64,000 bases of DNA from contig NZ_CP050698.1 of assembly GCF_005116655.2 (NCBI RefSeq), forward strand, positions 1,890,501 to 1,954,500. The letters run 5' to 3'. Numbering within the stretch: the stretch's first letter is position 1; every line of letters starts with the position of its first letter. The translations under genes were made by a program, and so were the position numbers. Origin of the DNA: Desulfosediminicola flagellatus. Lineage in GTDB: Bacteria; Desulfobacterota; Desulfobulbia; Desulfobulbales; Desulfocapsaceae. Of the stretch, positions 1 to 8,921 are shown in pieces. Below the pieces are notes generated by a model, which had not been told where the DNA came from, did no database searches, and saw only the letters and a list, made by a program, of their open reading frames with translations.

Positions 1-1525
1 TACCTCCATCTTCAAGCGAAACGCCAGCCATAAGCAAACCGACTTTTTCAATCGTCATCTCTTCTGTGGGGTAAAACTTTGAGAGTTTTCCGCCACAAAT
101 AGCACCAATTCGATCTGATATTTCCATTAATTCATCAAGGTCCTGCGAGATTATCAGTAGTGCAGCACCCTTTTCGGCAAGTTCACGCAGGGATCTGTGA
201 ATGGTCTGCGCTGCGCCGGCATCAACACCCCAGGTCGGCTGAGATACAATGAGGATGTCGGGTCGTTGAGTAAGTTCTCTGCCAATAATGAATTTCTGTA
301 AATTTCCTCCGGAAAGACTCTCGGCCTGCACGTTAGCGCCAGGAGTTTTTACAGCGAAATCATTAATGACCTGATTAGCAAAGTTACGGGTTTTGGAGTA
401 GTTGATTATTCCTTTAATGAGTAATCCCATCCGATTGAAACCGGTCATAAAGGCATTGTCTATAAGGCTCATGTCAGGTACTGCGCCATGACCAAGTCGT
501 TTTTCAGGAACGCTGGCAAGCCCGGCTTTTCTTCTGGCGTTAGGGCTGAGTTTTCCTGAATGTTTGTCGTCAATGACTACACACTCAGACATTCTGCAGG
601 TTTCTTCACCGTTCAGCGCTTTGAGCAACTCGTCCTGACCGTTTCCTGCGACACCGGCGATCCCGACAATTTCACCCGCGCGTACCTCAAGATTGATGTC
701 TTTAAGAGATATCCCGGTTGCGTCGGCTGCCTCCATGGTGAGATTGTCAACCTTTAGTCGCACTTCGCCAACATTTATGGATCTTCTCGGTTGGTTTTCC
801 TGAAGTTCTTCTCCCATCATCATTGTTGCAAGTGATGATGCGGATTCTCTTGCAACGTCAGCTGTTGCTACAAGTTTGCCTAATCGTAAAATGGTGGCTT
901 TGTGGCAGAGTTCTTTTATTTCATCAAGCTTGTGGCTGATGTATAAAATTGCCAGACCTTCATCTGCAAGACGATTCAGGGTGACGAAGAGTTTGTTAAC
1001 CTCCTGAGGGGTCAATACCGAGGTTGGTTCATCCATAACGAGCAACTGCGGTTTTTGCAGTAGGCAGCGAATAATTTCAATACGCTGGCGCTCGCCGACA
1101 GACAAGGTGTATACATGCCTGTGAGGATCAAGGGGTAAACCGTATTTTTCAGAAAGATCAAGAATTTCAGCAGCCAACGCATTCATATCGACTTTCTCGT
1201 CCATGCCAAGTGAGATGTTCTCTACAACAGACAAGGAGTCAAAGAGGGAAAAATGCTGAAAAACCATGGCGATGCCAAGTTCTCGTGCACGGGCCGGGGA
1301 GTGAATTTCTACCTGTTCTCCATTATAAAGAATGGTACCTGAATCCGGTTTAAGGATTCCATATATCATCTTTACAAGAGTGGATTTTCCGGCACCATTT
1401 TCACCGAGTAGTGCATGCACTTCACCCGGCTTTATTCGAAGGTCGACTGAATCATTTGCCAATACACCGGGAAATGTTTTGGTCATACCCTGAAGCTCAA
1501 TTAAGTATTTCGTGTTGCTGTTCAT
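1..1525 (-). CDS. ABC transporter ATP-binding protein, simple sugar/nucleoside (Bmp) type, 3' end cut by window
   Basis: Reverse translation from the ATG at 1525 gives about 508 codons that run off the left edge. Two ABC cassettes are visible. The first has Walker A GENGAGKST (residues 41-49), signature LSVGERQ (141-147) and Walker B LLVMDEPT (161-168). The second has a degenerate P-loop (GVAGNGQDE), signature LSGGNLQ and an altered Walker B (LIVSQPTWG). This asymmetric double-ATPase layout is typical of RbsA/MglA-like and NupO/YufO-like ATPases of carbohydrate or nucleoside uptake, which energise two permeases with a BmpA-type lipoprotein; the wording of the second half resembles the NupO branch. 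Partner genes are not in the window and may lie to the left. Length is close to the family's usual ~510, so only a few C-terminal residues are missing. Substrate cannot be read from the ATPase. Confidence 0.9.
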   Translation of the reverse strand, partial: MNSNTKYLIELQGMTKTFPGVLANDSVDLRIKPGEVHALLGENGAGKSTLVKMIYGILKPDSGTILYNGEQVEIHSPARARELGIAMVFQHFSLFDSLSVVENISLGMDEKVDMNALAAEILDLSEKYGLPLDPHRHVYTLSVGERQRIEIIRCLLQKPQLLVMDEPTSVLTPQEVNKLFVTLNRLADEGLAILYISHKLDEIKELCHKATILRLGKLVATADVARESASSLATMMMGEELQENQPRRSINVGEVRLKVDNLTMEAADATGISLKDINLEVRAGEIVGIAGVAGNGQDELLKALNGEETCRMSECVVIDDKHSGKLSPNARRKAGLASVPEKRLGHGAVPDMSLIDNAFMTGFNRMGLLIKGIINYSKTRNFANQVINDFAVKTPGANVQAESLSGGNLQKFIIGRELTQRPDILIVSQPTWGVDAGAAQTIHRSLRELAEKGAALLIISQDLDELMEISDRIGAICGGKLSKFYPTEEMTIEKVGLLMAGVSLEDGG

Positions 1526-2097
1526 CTATCAAGGGCTTAAGTATTCAAACTTTTTTAGGAAATCACGCAAAAAAAACAACGGATTTCCGATGTTAAACAT
1601 GAGTATTTTTTTAAGCAACCTAGCCTATACACTGTTTTCTCATTTTTTTCACTATACGCATGTGGGTTTGATTTTTCTTGTCGGTGGTAAAAAATATTTC
1701 TATTAACTTCGAAATCAGTGTTAACGAAAAGCAATGTAGGGATGGAAGATGTTGACGGGAGGCAAGGCGAATGATCTCTGCTTAACTCATCTTATCTAAA
1801 TAATAAGAAACCAATTATATAATTCGGCACATAAAGATGATGGTTTTGGTAGAGCACTGTTTTTTTGCCAAAGTGGTAAAAGATTCAACGGAAGTAGCAT
1901 CCTATGAATATCACCTAAAGGATCTCAGAGGTTCTTAATTGCGATTGCCTCGAAAAAAGTGACGAACTTCGCTATGAACGGTGCCAGTCGTTCATAGCGA
2001 GTCTTTGAGAGCTCTTTTGAAATCCTTGTCAGGATATTTTTAATACAGGGGAGGGAGAATCAGAAGATTATCAGATTGTTCAGTAATAGTGTTGATG
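1526..2097. other. Intergenic region, AT-rich, one inverted repeat
   Basis: About 570 bases between the ABC ATPase start and the end of the repeat protein gene. No convincing gene is seen. A perfect 10-bp inverted repeat (1971-1980 and 1989-1998, loop 8) lies about 100 bases downstream of the minus-strand gene ending at 2098. It could be a transcription terminator or processing hairpin, but it lacks a clear T-run. Confidence 0.5.
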
Positions 2098-2568
2098 CTA
2101 ATTGCACGCAGAGGTGTTCCTGCAATCGTAATCAGCACAATCCTTAAATCCATCTCTATCGTTATCGACATTATCTGAACATGTTCCTGTCGTATTTTCG
2201 TAGAAGAGGCAGACCGGGACATTTGTGCAGTTATAATCAGCGCAGTCTTTTTGGCCGTCTTTGTCGTTATCTACTCCGTCTAGGCACGTTTCGTTTGTGT
2301 TTTCATAAGTTGCACAAACAGATGCTTCGGCGCAATCGGAATCGTTACAGTCTGAACGCCCATCACCATCATTGTCAATACGATCATTGCAGGTTGCATT
2401 AGAATTTTCGTTCAATTCTCCCGATGCGACCCTTAATGCATGGATGGCTTCCGCCAATCCTTCCTGACCATCGCCATCTATATCATGAGCATGAGCTCTG
2501 GTAGCAGATAAAGATAGCAGAAAACAAAGAGTCATCGTGCATAAGAGCGTGTTTACTATTTCTTTCAT
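2098..2568 (-). CDS. Secreted Cys/Asp-rich repeat protein (MopE/thrombospondin-3-like calcium-binding repeats)
   Basis: 156 residues. The start at 2568 was chosen over a longer reading because AGAGGA lies just upstream and the product then begins with a clean Sec signal peptide (MKEIVNTLLCTM... ending near AHAHD). After a short EF-hand-like DIDGDGQEG stretch come three tandem repeats of about 30 residues, each with the pattern C-x-D-x(2)-D-N-D-x-D-G-x(2)-D-C-x-D-x-(D/N)-C. The regularly spaced Asp/Asn resemble type-3 thrombospondin or MopE repeats, which bind calcium in extracellular proteins, and the cysteines probably form disulfides. There is no catalytic domain; it is probably an exported structural or metal-binding protein. 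No operon partner. The family assignment rests on the repeat pattern only. Confidence 0.75.
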   Translation of the reverse strand: MKEIVNTLLCTMTLCFLLSLSATRAHAHDIDGDGQEGLAEAIHALRVASGELNENSNATCNDRIDNDGDGRSDCNDSDCAEASVCATYENTNETCLDGVDNDKDGQKDCADYNCTNVPVCLFYENTTGTCSDNVDNDRDGFKDCADYDCRNTSACN

Positions 2569-3144
2569 TGTGTCCTCTTTTAATCTCTGGATGAGTTGGT
2601 TTGCGAAATATTTACTACCATTTAGATGATATTCAAACAATACAAATAATTGAAATGTGTCAACGTTTTTGATGTTAGGCAAGTGGGGATTTTGTAGGCT
2701 TTTGAGTATCGAAATCGGGTTTTGTTCTAGTATTATTGGGAGTGATATTGGATTTTGCGATTTGAGATACACATTTTACGCGGAGTATGGAATTTGATAT
2801 GTCCATTGAGGAATTACATTGGAAGGTTTTAGCAAATATCCAGTATTTGCAGATAACAGAGAAGTTTGATTTAGCGCATTAGAGGGCGGTTCAAAAAAAC
2901 TCACAAACCTGCACCTCAATATCTTCTCACTACTGCTTGCAAGAAAGTGTGGCCGTTATAGGGAAGTAAAAAAAGCATTCATAAGCTATTGGATTAAAGA
3001 TGTATTAGCGAGAAAAGAAAAATTTGCACCATCCGTATATGGCAGAATTGTCAGGCACAGGGTAAATTACTAGCCTTTTAAGAATAGCCCGATTCGGGAA
3101 TGAGGTTTTGGGCGAACCGTAAATCGTTATTCGGAGATTACCTG
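2569..3144. other. Intergenic region with an orphan open fragment (2870-3073, +)
   Basis: On the plus strand an open frame from 2870 to a TAG at 3071-3073 encodes about 67 residues ending with VYGRIVRHRVNY, but it has no start codon or ribosome site and is preceded by an in-frame TGA. It reads like the C-terminal end of a lost protein; I do not recognise the family. The rest is AT-rich with nothing recognisable. Confidence 0.3.
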
Positions 3145-3684
3145 ATGAACAAGCGTTATATAATGACAGCATTCGGCGTCGATAGAGTAGGTATTGTTGC
3201 AGATGTTACCCGTTTGCTTTACGAAAATAGTTGCAATCTGGAAGATACCACGATGAATCTGCTGGTTGATGAGTTTACCCTAAGTATGCTTTTTTCTTCA
3301 GCAGATGAAGATGTTATAGATAACCTGTCTCGTGACTGTCGCAGGCTGGAGATGGAAAAGGGGATCTCTGCATTTATTCGCCCTTTATCTGACCGAAATG
3401 GGGAAGTAGCACCTAAATATAACAAATGTACCTTACAGATTGAAGGGCTCGATCAGGCTGGAATAGTCTATAAGACCAGCCAATTTCTCACTGACAACAA
3501 GCTGAATATTCTCAATCTCAATTCAACATCGAAACCATCACCGCAGAGTGGTTCGACAATTTATAATATGGATATAGAGGTGGAGATGCCTGCCGGGTTA
3601 TCGATTGCTCAACTGGAAGAGGATCTTGTAACTGTAGCGGATGATTTGCAACTCGATATTCATCTGACAAATCAGGGGCACTAA
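3145..3684 (+). CDS. Double ACT-domain protein, GcvR-like
   Basis: 179 residues from the ATG at 3145, which has GGAG about 10 bases upstream; a longer frame begins at 3100 but lacks such a site. Two ACT domains are visible, about residues 1-80 (TAFGVDRVGIVADVTRLLYE) and 90-175 (IEGLDQAGIVYKTSQFLTDN). Each begins with the D-x-(V/A)-GIV turn that binds small ligands such as amino acids. This arrangement is that of GcvR, the glycine cleavage repressor partner of E. coli, and of related regulatory proteins without a DNA-binding domain. It is a single gene, convergent with the ThiF-like gene. It probably senses an amino acid and acts through a partner protein; the partner is not visible. Confidence 0.8.
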   Translation: MNKRYIMTAFGVDRVGIVADVTRLLYENSCNLEDTTMNLLVDEFTLSMLFSSADEDVIDNLSRDCRRLEMEKGISAFIRPLSDRNGEVAPKYNKCTLQIEGLDQAGIVYKTSQFLTDNKLNILNLNSTSKPSPQSGSTIYNMDIEVEMPAGLSIAQLEEDLVTVADDLQLDIHLTNQGH

Positions 3685-3759
3685 CTATACCGGTATGTCA
3701 AACCTCTGAAGTATTGCAGCTTAAGAACCGGCAAGAATGTTTAAAGCAGGATTCTACAG

Positions 3760-4665
3760 TTATTCGAATGATACCGTTTCTACGCTGTGATACGTAAAGT
3801 CCGCTAATAGTAACCGTTTACGTAATTGAGCGGGTTTACCAATGGCAAGAGCCACAACCTCGGCGCATTCCATTGCGGCTATAGCAATTGCCGCATAAGG
3901 GAGTGTGCCAAGAGTTGCCTCGATCCCTTTTGTGCGCGCTTTTTCCGGTATTCCATATATGAGCTGGAGGCCGGGGTCCCCTGGGAAGATAACCGTAACT
4001 TGTCCTGAGGTTCCGCCAATGGCAGCAGAAACAAGCGGAATGTCCTCAATTCTACAGCCGGTTTCAAGTATAAATCTATGGGATATTGTGTCGAGGCAAT
4101 CTACAACAATATCAGCATCAGCAAGAATCTCTGCGCTGTTCTCATGATTGAAATATTTCCTGACCGGGATCACTTCTACTGCAGGGTTTAAGGCAGCAAC
4201 ACGGTTTTCTGCTACCTCCGCTTTCATTTTTCCAAGAACGTCTGTGCTACTCAGAAGCTGCCTGTTGAGGTTGCTGTCTTCGAAAAAGTCACCATCAACC
4301 AGTGTGAGTTTACCTATACCAATCCTGGAAAGAATTTCTGTAACCGTCCCGCCCAGACCACCAAGACCAATCACTACTACGTGTGAATTAAGAAGTTTTA
4401 TCTGGTCTTCATTAGAGAGACTGCGCTGATTACGGGCATAGCGTTCGGGTAGTATATTGTTTTGTAAAGCAGTTATCTGGACTACTTTGTGTGATACTCC
4501 TGATGATTTTGAAATGATATCTTCATCTTTAAACATGAGCGAGCGATACGTGGTGTCATCCGGCCGTTTTTTTTCGATAGCGACTTGCTGTATTTTCTCA
4601 ATCAGCGCTGATTGTGCTTTTGATGGAGAAGCAATAGAGACGTGATTATTTACCTGCTCACTCAT
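3760..4665 (-). CDS. ThiF/MoeB/HesA family adenylyltransferase (E1-like)
   Basis: 301 residues. A short N-terminal extension (about 70 residues, with AERYARNQRSLS-type sequence ahead of the fold) is followed by the E1-like Rossmann ATP-binding site VVVIGLGGLGGTV, the acidic LVDGDFFEDSNLNRQ segment containing the Arg finger and Asp, a K at KMKAEV, and CLDTISHRFILETGC. Family members adenylate the C-terminal glycine of ubiquitin-like sulfur carriers (ThiS, MoaD) for thiamine or molybdopterin biosynthesis. No CxxC zinc pairs are visible, so this resembles the HesA-like subgroup without a zinc clamp. It lies 33 bases downstream of the lipoprotein gene on the same strand and could be co-transcribed. 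The specific carrier protein is unknown. Confidence 0.85.
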   Translation of the reverse strand: MSEQVNNHVSIASPSKAQSALIEKIQQVAIEKKRPDDTTYRSLMFKDEDIISKSSGVSHKVVQITALQNNILPERYARNQRSLSNEDQIKLLNSHVVVIGLGGLGGTVTEILSRIGIGKLTLVDGDFFEDSNLNRQLLSSTDVLGKMKAEVAENRVAALNPAVEVIPVRKYFNHENSAEILADADIVVDCLDTISHRFILETGCRIEDIPLVSAAIGGTSGQVTVIFPGDPGLQLIYGIPEKARTKGIEATLGTLPYAAIAIAAMECAEVVALAIGKPAQLRKRLLLADFTYHSVETVSFE

Positions 4666-4698
4666 GAGTTATGTCCGGTTGTTGTTCGTTTATTGTAA

Positions 4699-5265
4699 TT
4701 ACTTGCTAAGGATAGCAGAACGAATGTCTTCGTCTTCAAGAATCTGCTCTATGATGTCTTTGAGCTGATTGTTAAGCATGTTTTCGAGAGTAGGAATCTT
4801 AGGTCGTGTAGCAGATTCTTTACTTGTTTCCCTGTCATATTTTTTTGTAAGTGTTGCACTGCCATTGGTAATTTGCAGGGTTATACGGCTTTTGGCGTCT
4901 GCCTGGTAGAGCATTTTGGGTTTTGTAACAGTAACAAGTAATTCCTTAATATTAAGCAGTATGCGAGCTTCAGATGCCGTTGTGAATGTCATACCCTGAT
5001 CGAGAAATCCATCAGCAAGCTGCTTGGTAATGAGGGCATGGGGAGGAGTAAGGCTCGGGACACGTAAAATCGGATCATCCCCTATCTTGAATTCAACAAT
5101 CTCCGGGTGCATCCTTGAGTCTTCACCTCTGATTGTCGCTGATGAGCCGGCATAAATTGTTGATGGATTTCTGGCAATGTTAAGGCTGAGTTTCGCCGTT
5201 GCCGGGCGTTTGGATTCACAGCCGGCCAGAAGGAGGATACATATGAGCAGGGCTAGTTTTTTCAT
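4699..5265 (-). CDS. YajG-like lipoprotein
   Basis: 188 residues from the ATG at 5265 (GGAG 6-9 bases upstream; an ATG two codons earlier is also possible). A short signal peptide ends in lipobox LLAGC, so the protein is expected to be lipidated and anchored in the membrane facing the periplasm. The rest matches the layout of YajG: a beta-rich N-terminal part, a long-variable middle with ADGFLDQGMTFTTASEARI, then a basic/Ser segment and a C-terminal helix LKDIIEQILEDEDIRSAI like the YajG C terminus. YajG function is unclear. It probably forms a two-gene unit with the ThiF-like gene 33 bases downstream; the functional link is unknown. Confidence 0.65.
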   Translation of the reverse strand: MKKLALLICILLLAGCESKRPATAKLSLNIARNPSTIYAGSSATIRGEDSRMHPEIVEFKIGDDPILRVPSLTPPHALITKQLADGFLDQGMTFTTASEARILLNIKELLVTVTKPKMLYQADAKSRITLQITNGSATLTKKYDRETSKESATRPKIPTLENMLNNQLKDIIEQILEDEDIRSAILSK

Positions 5266-5665
5266 CGTCATCTCCAGAGATAGTGAAAATTTATCTGACA
5301 TAAAGATCTTAACCTGACCTCGCACCAGAATAGTATGATTGTGAAAGAAGGCAAGTCTGTATACGTAGGATGTCATCTGGTTAAAATCGTAGTAACAGTT
5401 TGAAATATACCATAATACTGGTGTGGGAAGAAAGGTTAATGCGATAGTTTCGGTCTGGAGGGATATGGATTCATTCATTTACATGATGTGTGGAGTAGCA
5501 TCATGGTCAATTTTCTTACCAGCCTGCACCTTGAGAGAGATGGTGAGATGAACTATAATTAGTTTTAGGGTCTTAGAGAAGGGAGACCTTTTGGGCTAAA
5601 AATACAGTTTGGTTTTAATAACAGTATTCTAACACAAAATCCTGTTTCTGTAGTCTGGTGAGCAA
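5266..5665. other. Divergent intergenic region between lipoprotein and cbpA
   Basis: About 400 bases separating divergent genes, expected to hold both promoters. The only open stretch is an N-terminal extension of the lipoprotein frame without a ribosome site. No heat-shock CIRCE-type inverted repeat is seen ahead of cbpA. Confidence 0.4.
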
Positions 5666-6634
5666 ATGAATTACAAAGACTATTATAGTATTTTAGGCTT
5701 AAAACGAGATGCGACACAGGATGAGGTTAAGCGTGCATATCGCAAGTTAGCACGAAAATATCATCCTGATGTCAACAAAGAAGCTGAGGCTGAAGTACGT
5801 TTTAAGGAAGTTGCTGAGGCGTATGAGGTTTTGAAAGATACCGATAAGCGCGCAGCATACGATCAGTTTGGTGAAAACTGGAAGTCTGGTCAAAATTTCA
5901 AGTCACCTCCGGGCTGGGAATTCCGGGATTTTACAGGAAGTCATCGCTCTGCTGAAGCATCCGGGCAGGGGTTCAGTGATTTTTTTGAGGCACTTTTTGG
6001 TGGTAGCAGAGGTCGTGCTGAGCAGTATTCGAATCGCAATTTCTCCATGTTCGACGGTGGATTTGCTGATCAGGGACTTGATCTGCGGGCGAAAATTGAG
6101 ATAACCCTTGAAGAAAGTTTTCATGGTAGCAAAAAATCGATTTCACTGAGTAGAAATCAGGCGAATCCGACAGCCGGCTCCTCAGACTCAACATCGTTAC
6201 AGGTTACAATTCCCAAAGGGATACTTGAAGGCCAGCAGATACGACTGGAAGGGCAGGGCGAGCGAACGTCATCAAACGGTCCGAGAGGCAACCTCTTCCT
6301 TGAAGTTGTCTTTGCCAAACATGACACGTTCAAGGTAAAAAAACGAGATGTTACGATGACGCTGCCAGTCACACCCTGGGAGGCAGCACTTGGTGCAACA
6401 ATAAAGGTGCCGACTCTGGGAGGAGTTGTGGATCTGAAGCTTCCTCCTGGATCGCAATCGGGTAAAAAATTGCGGTTGAAAGGTAAGGGGTTATCCACGT
6501 CTTCGATGTCTGGAGATCAGTATATTATACTTTCTGTTTACACCCCGAAAGCGGAGACAAAACAACAAAAAGATCTGTATAAGAAAATGGCAGAAATTAT
6601 GCCATTTAACCCGAGACGCATGTTTGGAGTGTAG
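5666..6634 (+). CDS. cbpA: CbpA, DnaJ-class co-chaperone / curved-DNA-binding protein
   Basis: 322 residues. J-domain at residues 4-70 with the HPD motif ([10 protein letters not shown]), which stimulates DnaK ATPase; Gly/Phe-rich linker (residues ~85-135); then the two beta-barrel substrate-binding domains of DnaJ C-terminal type ([15 protein letters not shown] and [16 protein letters not shown]... [19 protein letters not shown]). The zinc-finger CxxCxGxG repeats of true DnaJ are absent, which identifies the CbpA/DjlA-class J protein. Length (about 306-320) fits the family. Start ATG at 5666 has GGTGAG upstream. It directly precedes cbpM (stop TAG and downstream ATG two bases apart), the usual operon in which CbpM inhibits CbpA. 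Confidence 0.95.
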   Translation: MNYKDYYSILGLKRDATQDEVKRAYRKLARKYHPDVNKEAEAEVRFKEVAEAYEVLKDTDKRAAYDQFGENWKSGQNFKSPPGWEFRDFTGSHRSAEASGQGFSDFFEALFGGSRGRAEQYSNRNFSMFDGGFADQGLDLRAKIEITLEESFHGSKKSISLSRNQANPTAGSSDSTSLQVTIPKGILEGQQIRLEGQGERTSSNGPRGNLFLEVVFAKHDTFKVKKRDVTMTLPVTPWEAALGATIKVPTLGGVVDLKLPPGSQSGKKLRLKGKGLSTSSMSGDQYIILSVYTPKAETKQQKDLYKKMAEIMPFNPRRMFGV

Positions 6635-6636
6635 TG

Positions 6637-6939
6637 ATGACATTTAAGAAAACCTGCACAGTCGTTGATGACTCGGTCACCTTTAACCTTGTAGAGTTGT
6701 GTAGAGAGTGCAAGGTGAAGGATGAATTGGTTTACGATATGATTAACGAGGGGATTCTGACTCCAACAGGGGAATCGCCAAAAAGCTGGATATTTACCGG
6801 GTCATCAATAAAGAAAGTACAGATAACAGTTCGATTGCAGGAGGATCTGCGGGTTAACCTGCCAGGTGCTGCTCTGGCCATTGAATTGCTCGAAAAAATT
6901 GAAGTCCTGAGGGCAAAGGTTGAAGATCCAGAGAGCTGA
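6637..6939 (+). CDS. cbpM: CbpM, chaperone modulatory protein
   Basis: 100 residues from the ATG at 6637; a GTG directly in front (6634) overlaps the cbpA stop by one base and is an alternative start. GGAG lies at 6626-6629. The N-terminal half is a MerR-like helix-turn-helix (FNLVELCRECKVKDELVYDMI, shortened here), followed by a C-terminal helix, as in CbpM of E. coli (101 residues), which binds the CbpA J-domain and blocks both its co-chaperone and DNA-binding activities. Identification rests on the match in size, fold signature and position. Confidence 0.85.
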   Translation: MTFKKTCTVVDDSVTFNLVELCRECKVKDELVYDMINEGILTPTGESPKSWIFTGSSIKKVQITVRLQEDLRVNLPGAALAIELLEKIEVLRAKVEDPES

Positions 6940-7249
6940 GACAGCAGGAACATCTACTCTTTGATTTGTAAGGTGATGATACTTAGACCCGGAAAAAAGC
7001 ATGCGCCGTATGGAAGCTTGGGGGCAGCCATACGACGCATCGGGTATGGAAAAGCGTTTCTCACGATTGCGAATATAAGAAGACTCTAAGAAGACTCGCA
7101 AGAAGAAGTTACTATCTATATAATTCCTCCCGATACCTGCTCAAAGAATTTTCTCTATTGCTACCAAGAATGACCTTAGCTTACTCATTTTGTCTGATTA
7201 CGTTTGTTAATCCCTCAGAATGGGTGGCCTAACAGTTGTCAGGTTGTTT
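6940..7249. other. Convergent intergenic region with a hairpin
   Basis: An imperfect inverted repeat (7002-7013 and 7028-7039, 11 of 12 pairs) lies between the convergent cbpM and TIR-SIR2 genes and may act as a bidirectional terminator, although the T-run is weak. Nothing else is recognisable. Confidence 0.4.
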
Positions 7250-8611
7250 TCAGGACTTTTGGGTTGAACCGCTTTTTATGGCAATGCTGTTAAGAATCAC
7301 AGGGATTTCATGAAACTCATCCACCCAGATCACACTTAAGCCAAGTTCATTGGCGTCCTGTTCCTCCAAAAGCAGAGCGAGCTTATCCATTGTTGCTTCC
7401 GATTGTGTATTTGAAGGAGTTTTTTTGATAATAAAATGGTTAAGCGTCTTTTCAGGATTTTTACGTATTGCCACGTCGAGCAGCCTTCGAAGGTTAGGGT
7501 CGGTGAGGCTCAGTCCGATAAACAGACAGGTGTTCTGGCCGAGCTTGTTCAGCTGAATGAGGTTTGACCAACTAAATGGATCAATGAACTGGTTGTGATA
7601 GGCATCCTCACTAAACACCACTTCCATGTTTTCAGGTATCGGCCCCTTCCTCGGGAGGAAGCCGTGAACATGGTAGACCGGTAATTCATTCGGCGAATTA
7701 CGAACACCTTCACCATATATAGCCCTGTGGGCAATATTTTGTTTTTCAAGATTTTCTTCAAGTAGGGCATCAAAATTAAAGGTAATGATCGAATCAAGCG
7801 GCTTACCGTCGCGTTGCGGCCTGGAGAGGTCAACAATGGCATCGAGCAGGTCGCTTGATTGCGGGTTAGAGCAATAGAGTGCATCACGTAATTCTTTAAG
7901 GAAATCATTTCCAAGGTTGATTTTGAGATAGGTGCCAACAACAAGTGAGGAAGGAGAATATCTGGAATGAAACTTGTTGGCATCAGCCCCGCTCATGGGT
8001 AGTGCGTGATCGGTAGACATTCTGGTTATCATGGTGCCGAGAAGCTGCAGTAGCAGATCATTCCAGGATGGTACACCCGCATCAACAGTAACACCTGACC
8101 CGCTCACCAGGGTAAGCCGACCATCATGCAGGGCTTTAGCCAGTTCAATAATCTTGTTTTCTCGTGTTTTCGCTTGCTGTTCTCTGTGAATTTCTTTGGA
8201 GGATTGCTGGGTTACTTCATTGCGATCCTTTTCGAAAAACTCGATGAGTTTTCTGATTCCATGCTCATGATCTGAGTAGAGATCAATATACATGTATTGC
8301 GAGAGGTAGCTGGGGATCGCAACTTTGTCGATTAGTACAGGGATAATCCGTTGTTCCTGGCTTGATAAATCATTGAAGGCAATTGCCGAAAATTCGTGCA
8401 TGACCCACTTGGATTGCTCTGAATTTCTGCTCAGCAGCAATATCAGTGCGTCCGCTGATTTAATTGTCCTTGAGATTTTCTTTATAAGATTATCGCCATG
8501 TTTGATGTTCCATGAATCGAATGTTACATCATGACCAGCTTCTTTGAGCTTGTCGGCGATAAGAGCTGCCTGTTCTTTATCAAGATGAGTGTAACTGATA
8601 TAGATTTTCAT
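7250..8611 (-). CDS. TIR-SIR2 fusion protein, candidate antiphage NADase
   Basis: 453 residues in two enzymatic domains. Residues 1-130 form a bacterial TIR domain: YISYTHLDKEQA strand and helix, BB-loop-like SWNIKHGDNLIKK, and the SKWVMHEF segment carrying the presumed catalytic Glu73. After a charged linker (~130-155), residues 156-445 are a SIR2_2-type domain with glycine-rich NAD-binding loop SGSGVTVDAGVPSW (170-183), TFNFDAL with Asn279/Asp281, and YHVHG with His316, then the FIGLSLTDPNLRRLL motif usual in defence-associated SIR2 domains. Both domains cleave NAD+ in systems such as Thoeris, short Argonautes and DSR. All key residues seem intact. The gene stands alone between cbpM and the folate cyclo-ligase gene, so any partner is not obvious. 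Function as abortive-infection NADase is inferred from domains. Confidence 0.85.
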   Translation of the reverse strand: MKIYISYTHLDKEQAALIADKLKEAGHDVTFDSWNIKHGDNLIKKISRTIKSADALILLLSRNSEQSKWVMHEFSAIAFNDLSSQEQRIIPVLIDKVAIPSYLSQYMYIDLYSDHEHGIRKLIEFFEKDRNEVTQQSSKEIHREQQAKTRENKIIELAKALHDGRLTLVSGSGVTVDAGVPSWNDLLLQLLGTMITRMSTDHALPMSGADANKFHSRYSPSSLVVGTYLKINLGNDFLKELRDALYCSNPQSSDLLDAIVDLSRPQRDGKPLDSIITFNFDALLEENLEKQNIAHRAIYGEGVRNSPNELPVYHVHGFLPRKGPIPENMEVVFSEDAYHNQFIDPFSWSNLIQLNKLGQNTCLFIGLSLTDPNLRRLLDVAIRKNPEKTLNHFIIKKTPSNTQSEATMDKLALLLEEQDANELGLSVIWVDEFHEIPVILNSIAIKSGSTQKS

Positions 8612-8921
8612 CCAAACATCCCATTAATTATATGTGATATTTTAGCTGTATACAGTTATGGCTGGAATTCGGCGCAAAGCTTTGCTATTGGTAAAAATAA
8701 TCAATGCATGTGTTCGCTATCAGGGAGAGTCTGCCTGAATTACCGTAATGTTCAATGAACATTACCGATAGTAATAGGTTAGCATGAAATGGTAGGAAAA
8801 ATACACCTGTCAGAGAGTTAAATGTGCCGCGAAGAAATGCGACACATTTAATCCTAAAGAGTGTGTGTGGTCATGGAGATGCAGGCATGCTTATGCGGGA
8901 TCAACATGTAATGGTATAAAG
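8612..8921. other. Intergenic region with an inverted repeat
   Basis: 310 bases between two minus-strand genes. A 13-base inverted repeat (8818-8830 and 8839-8851, one bulge) sits about 70 bases beyond the folate cyclo-ligase stop and may be its terminator. Promoter of the TIR-SIR2 gene should lie in the right part of 8612-8800; no operator could be recognised. Confidence 0.4.
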
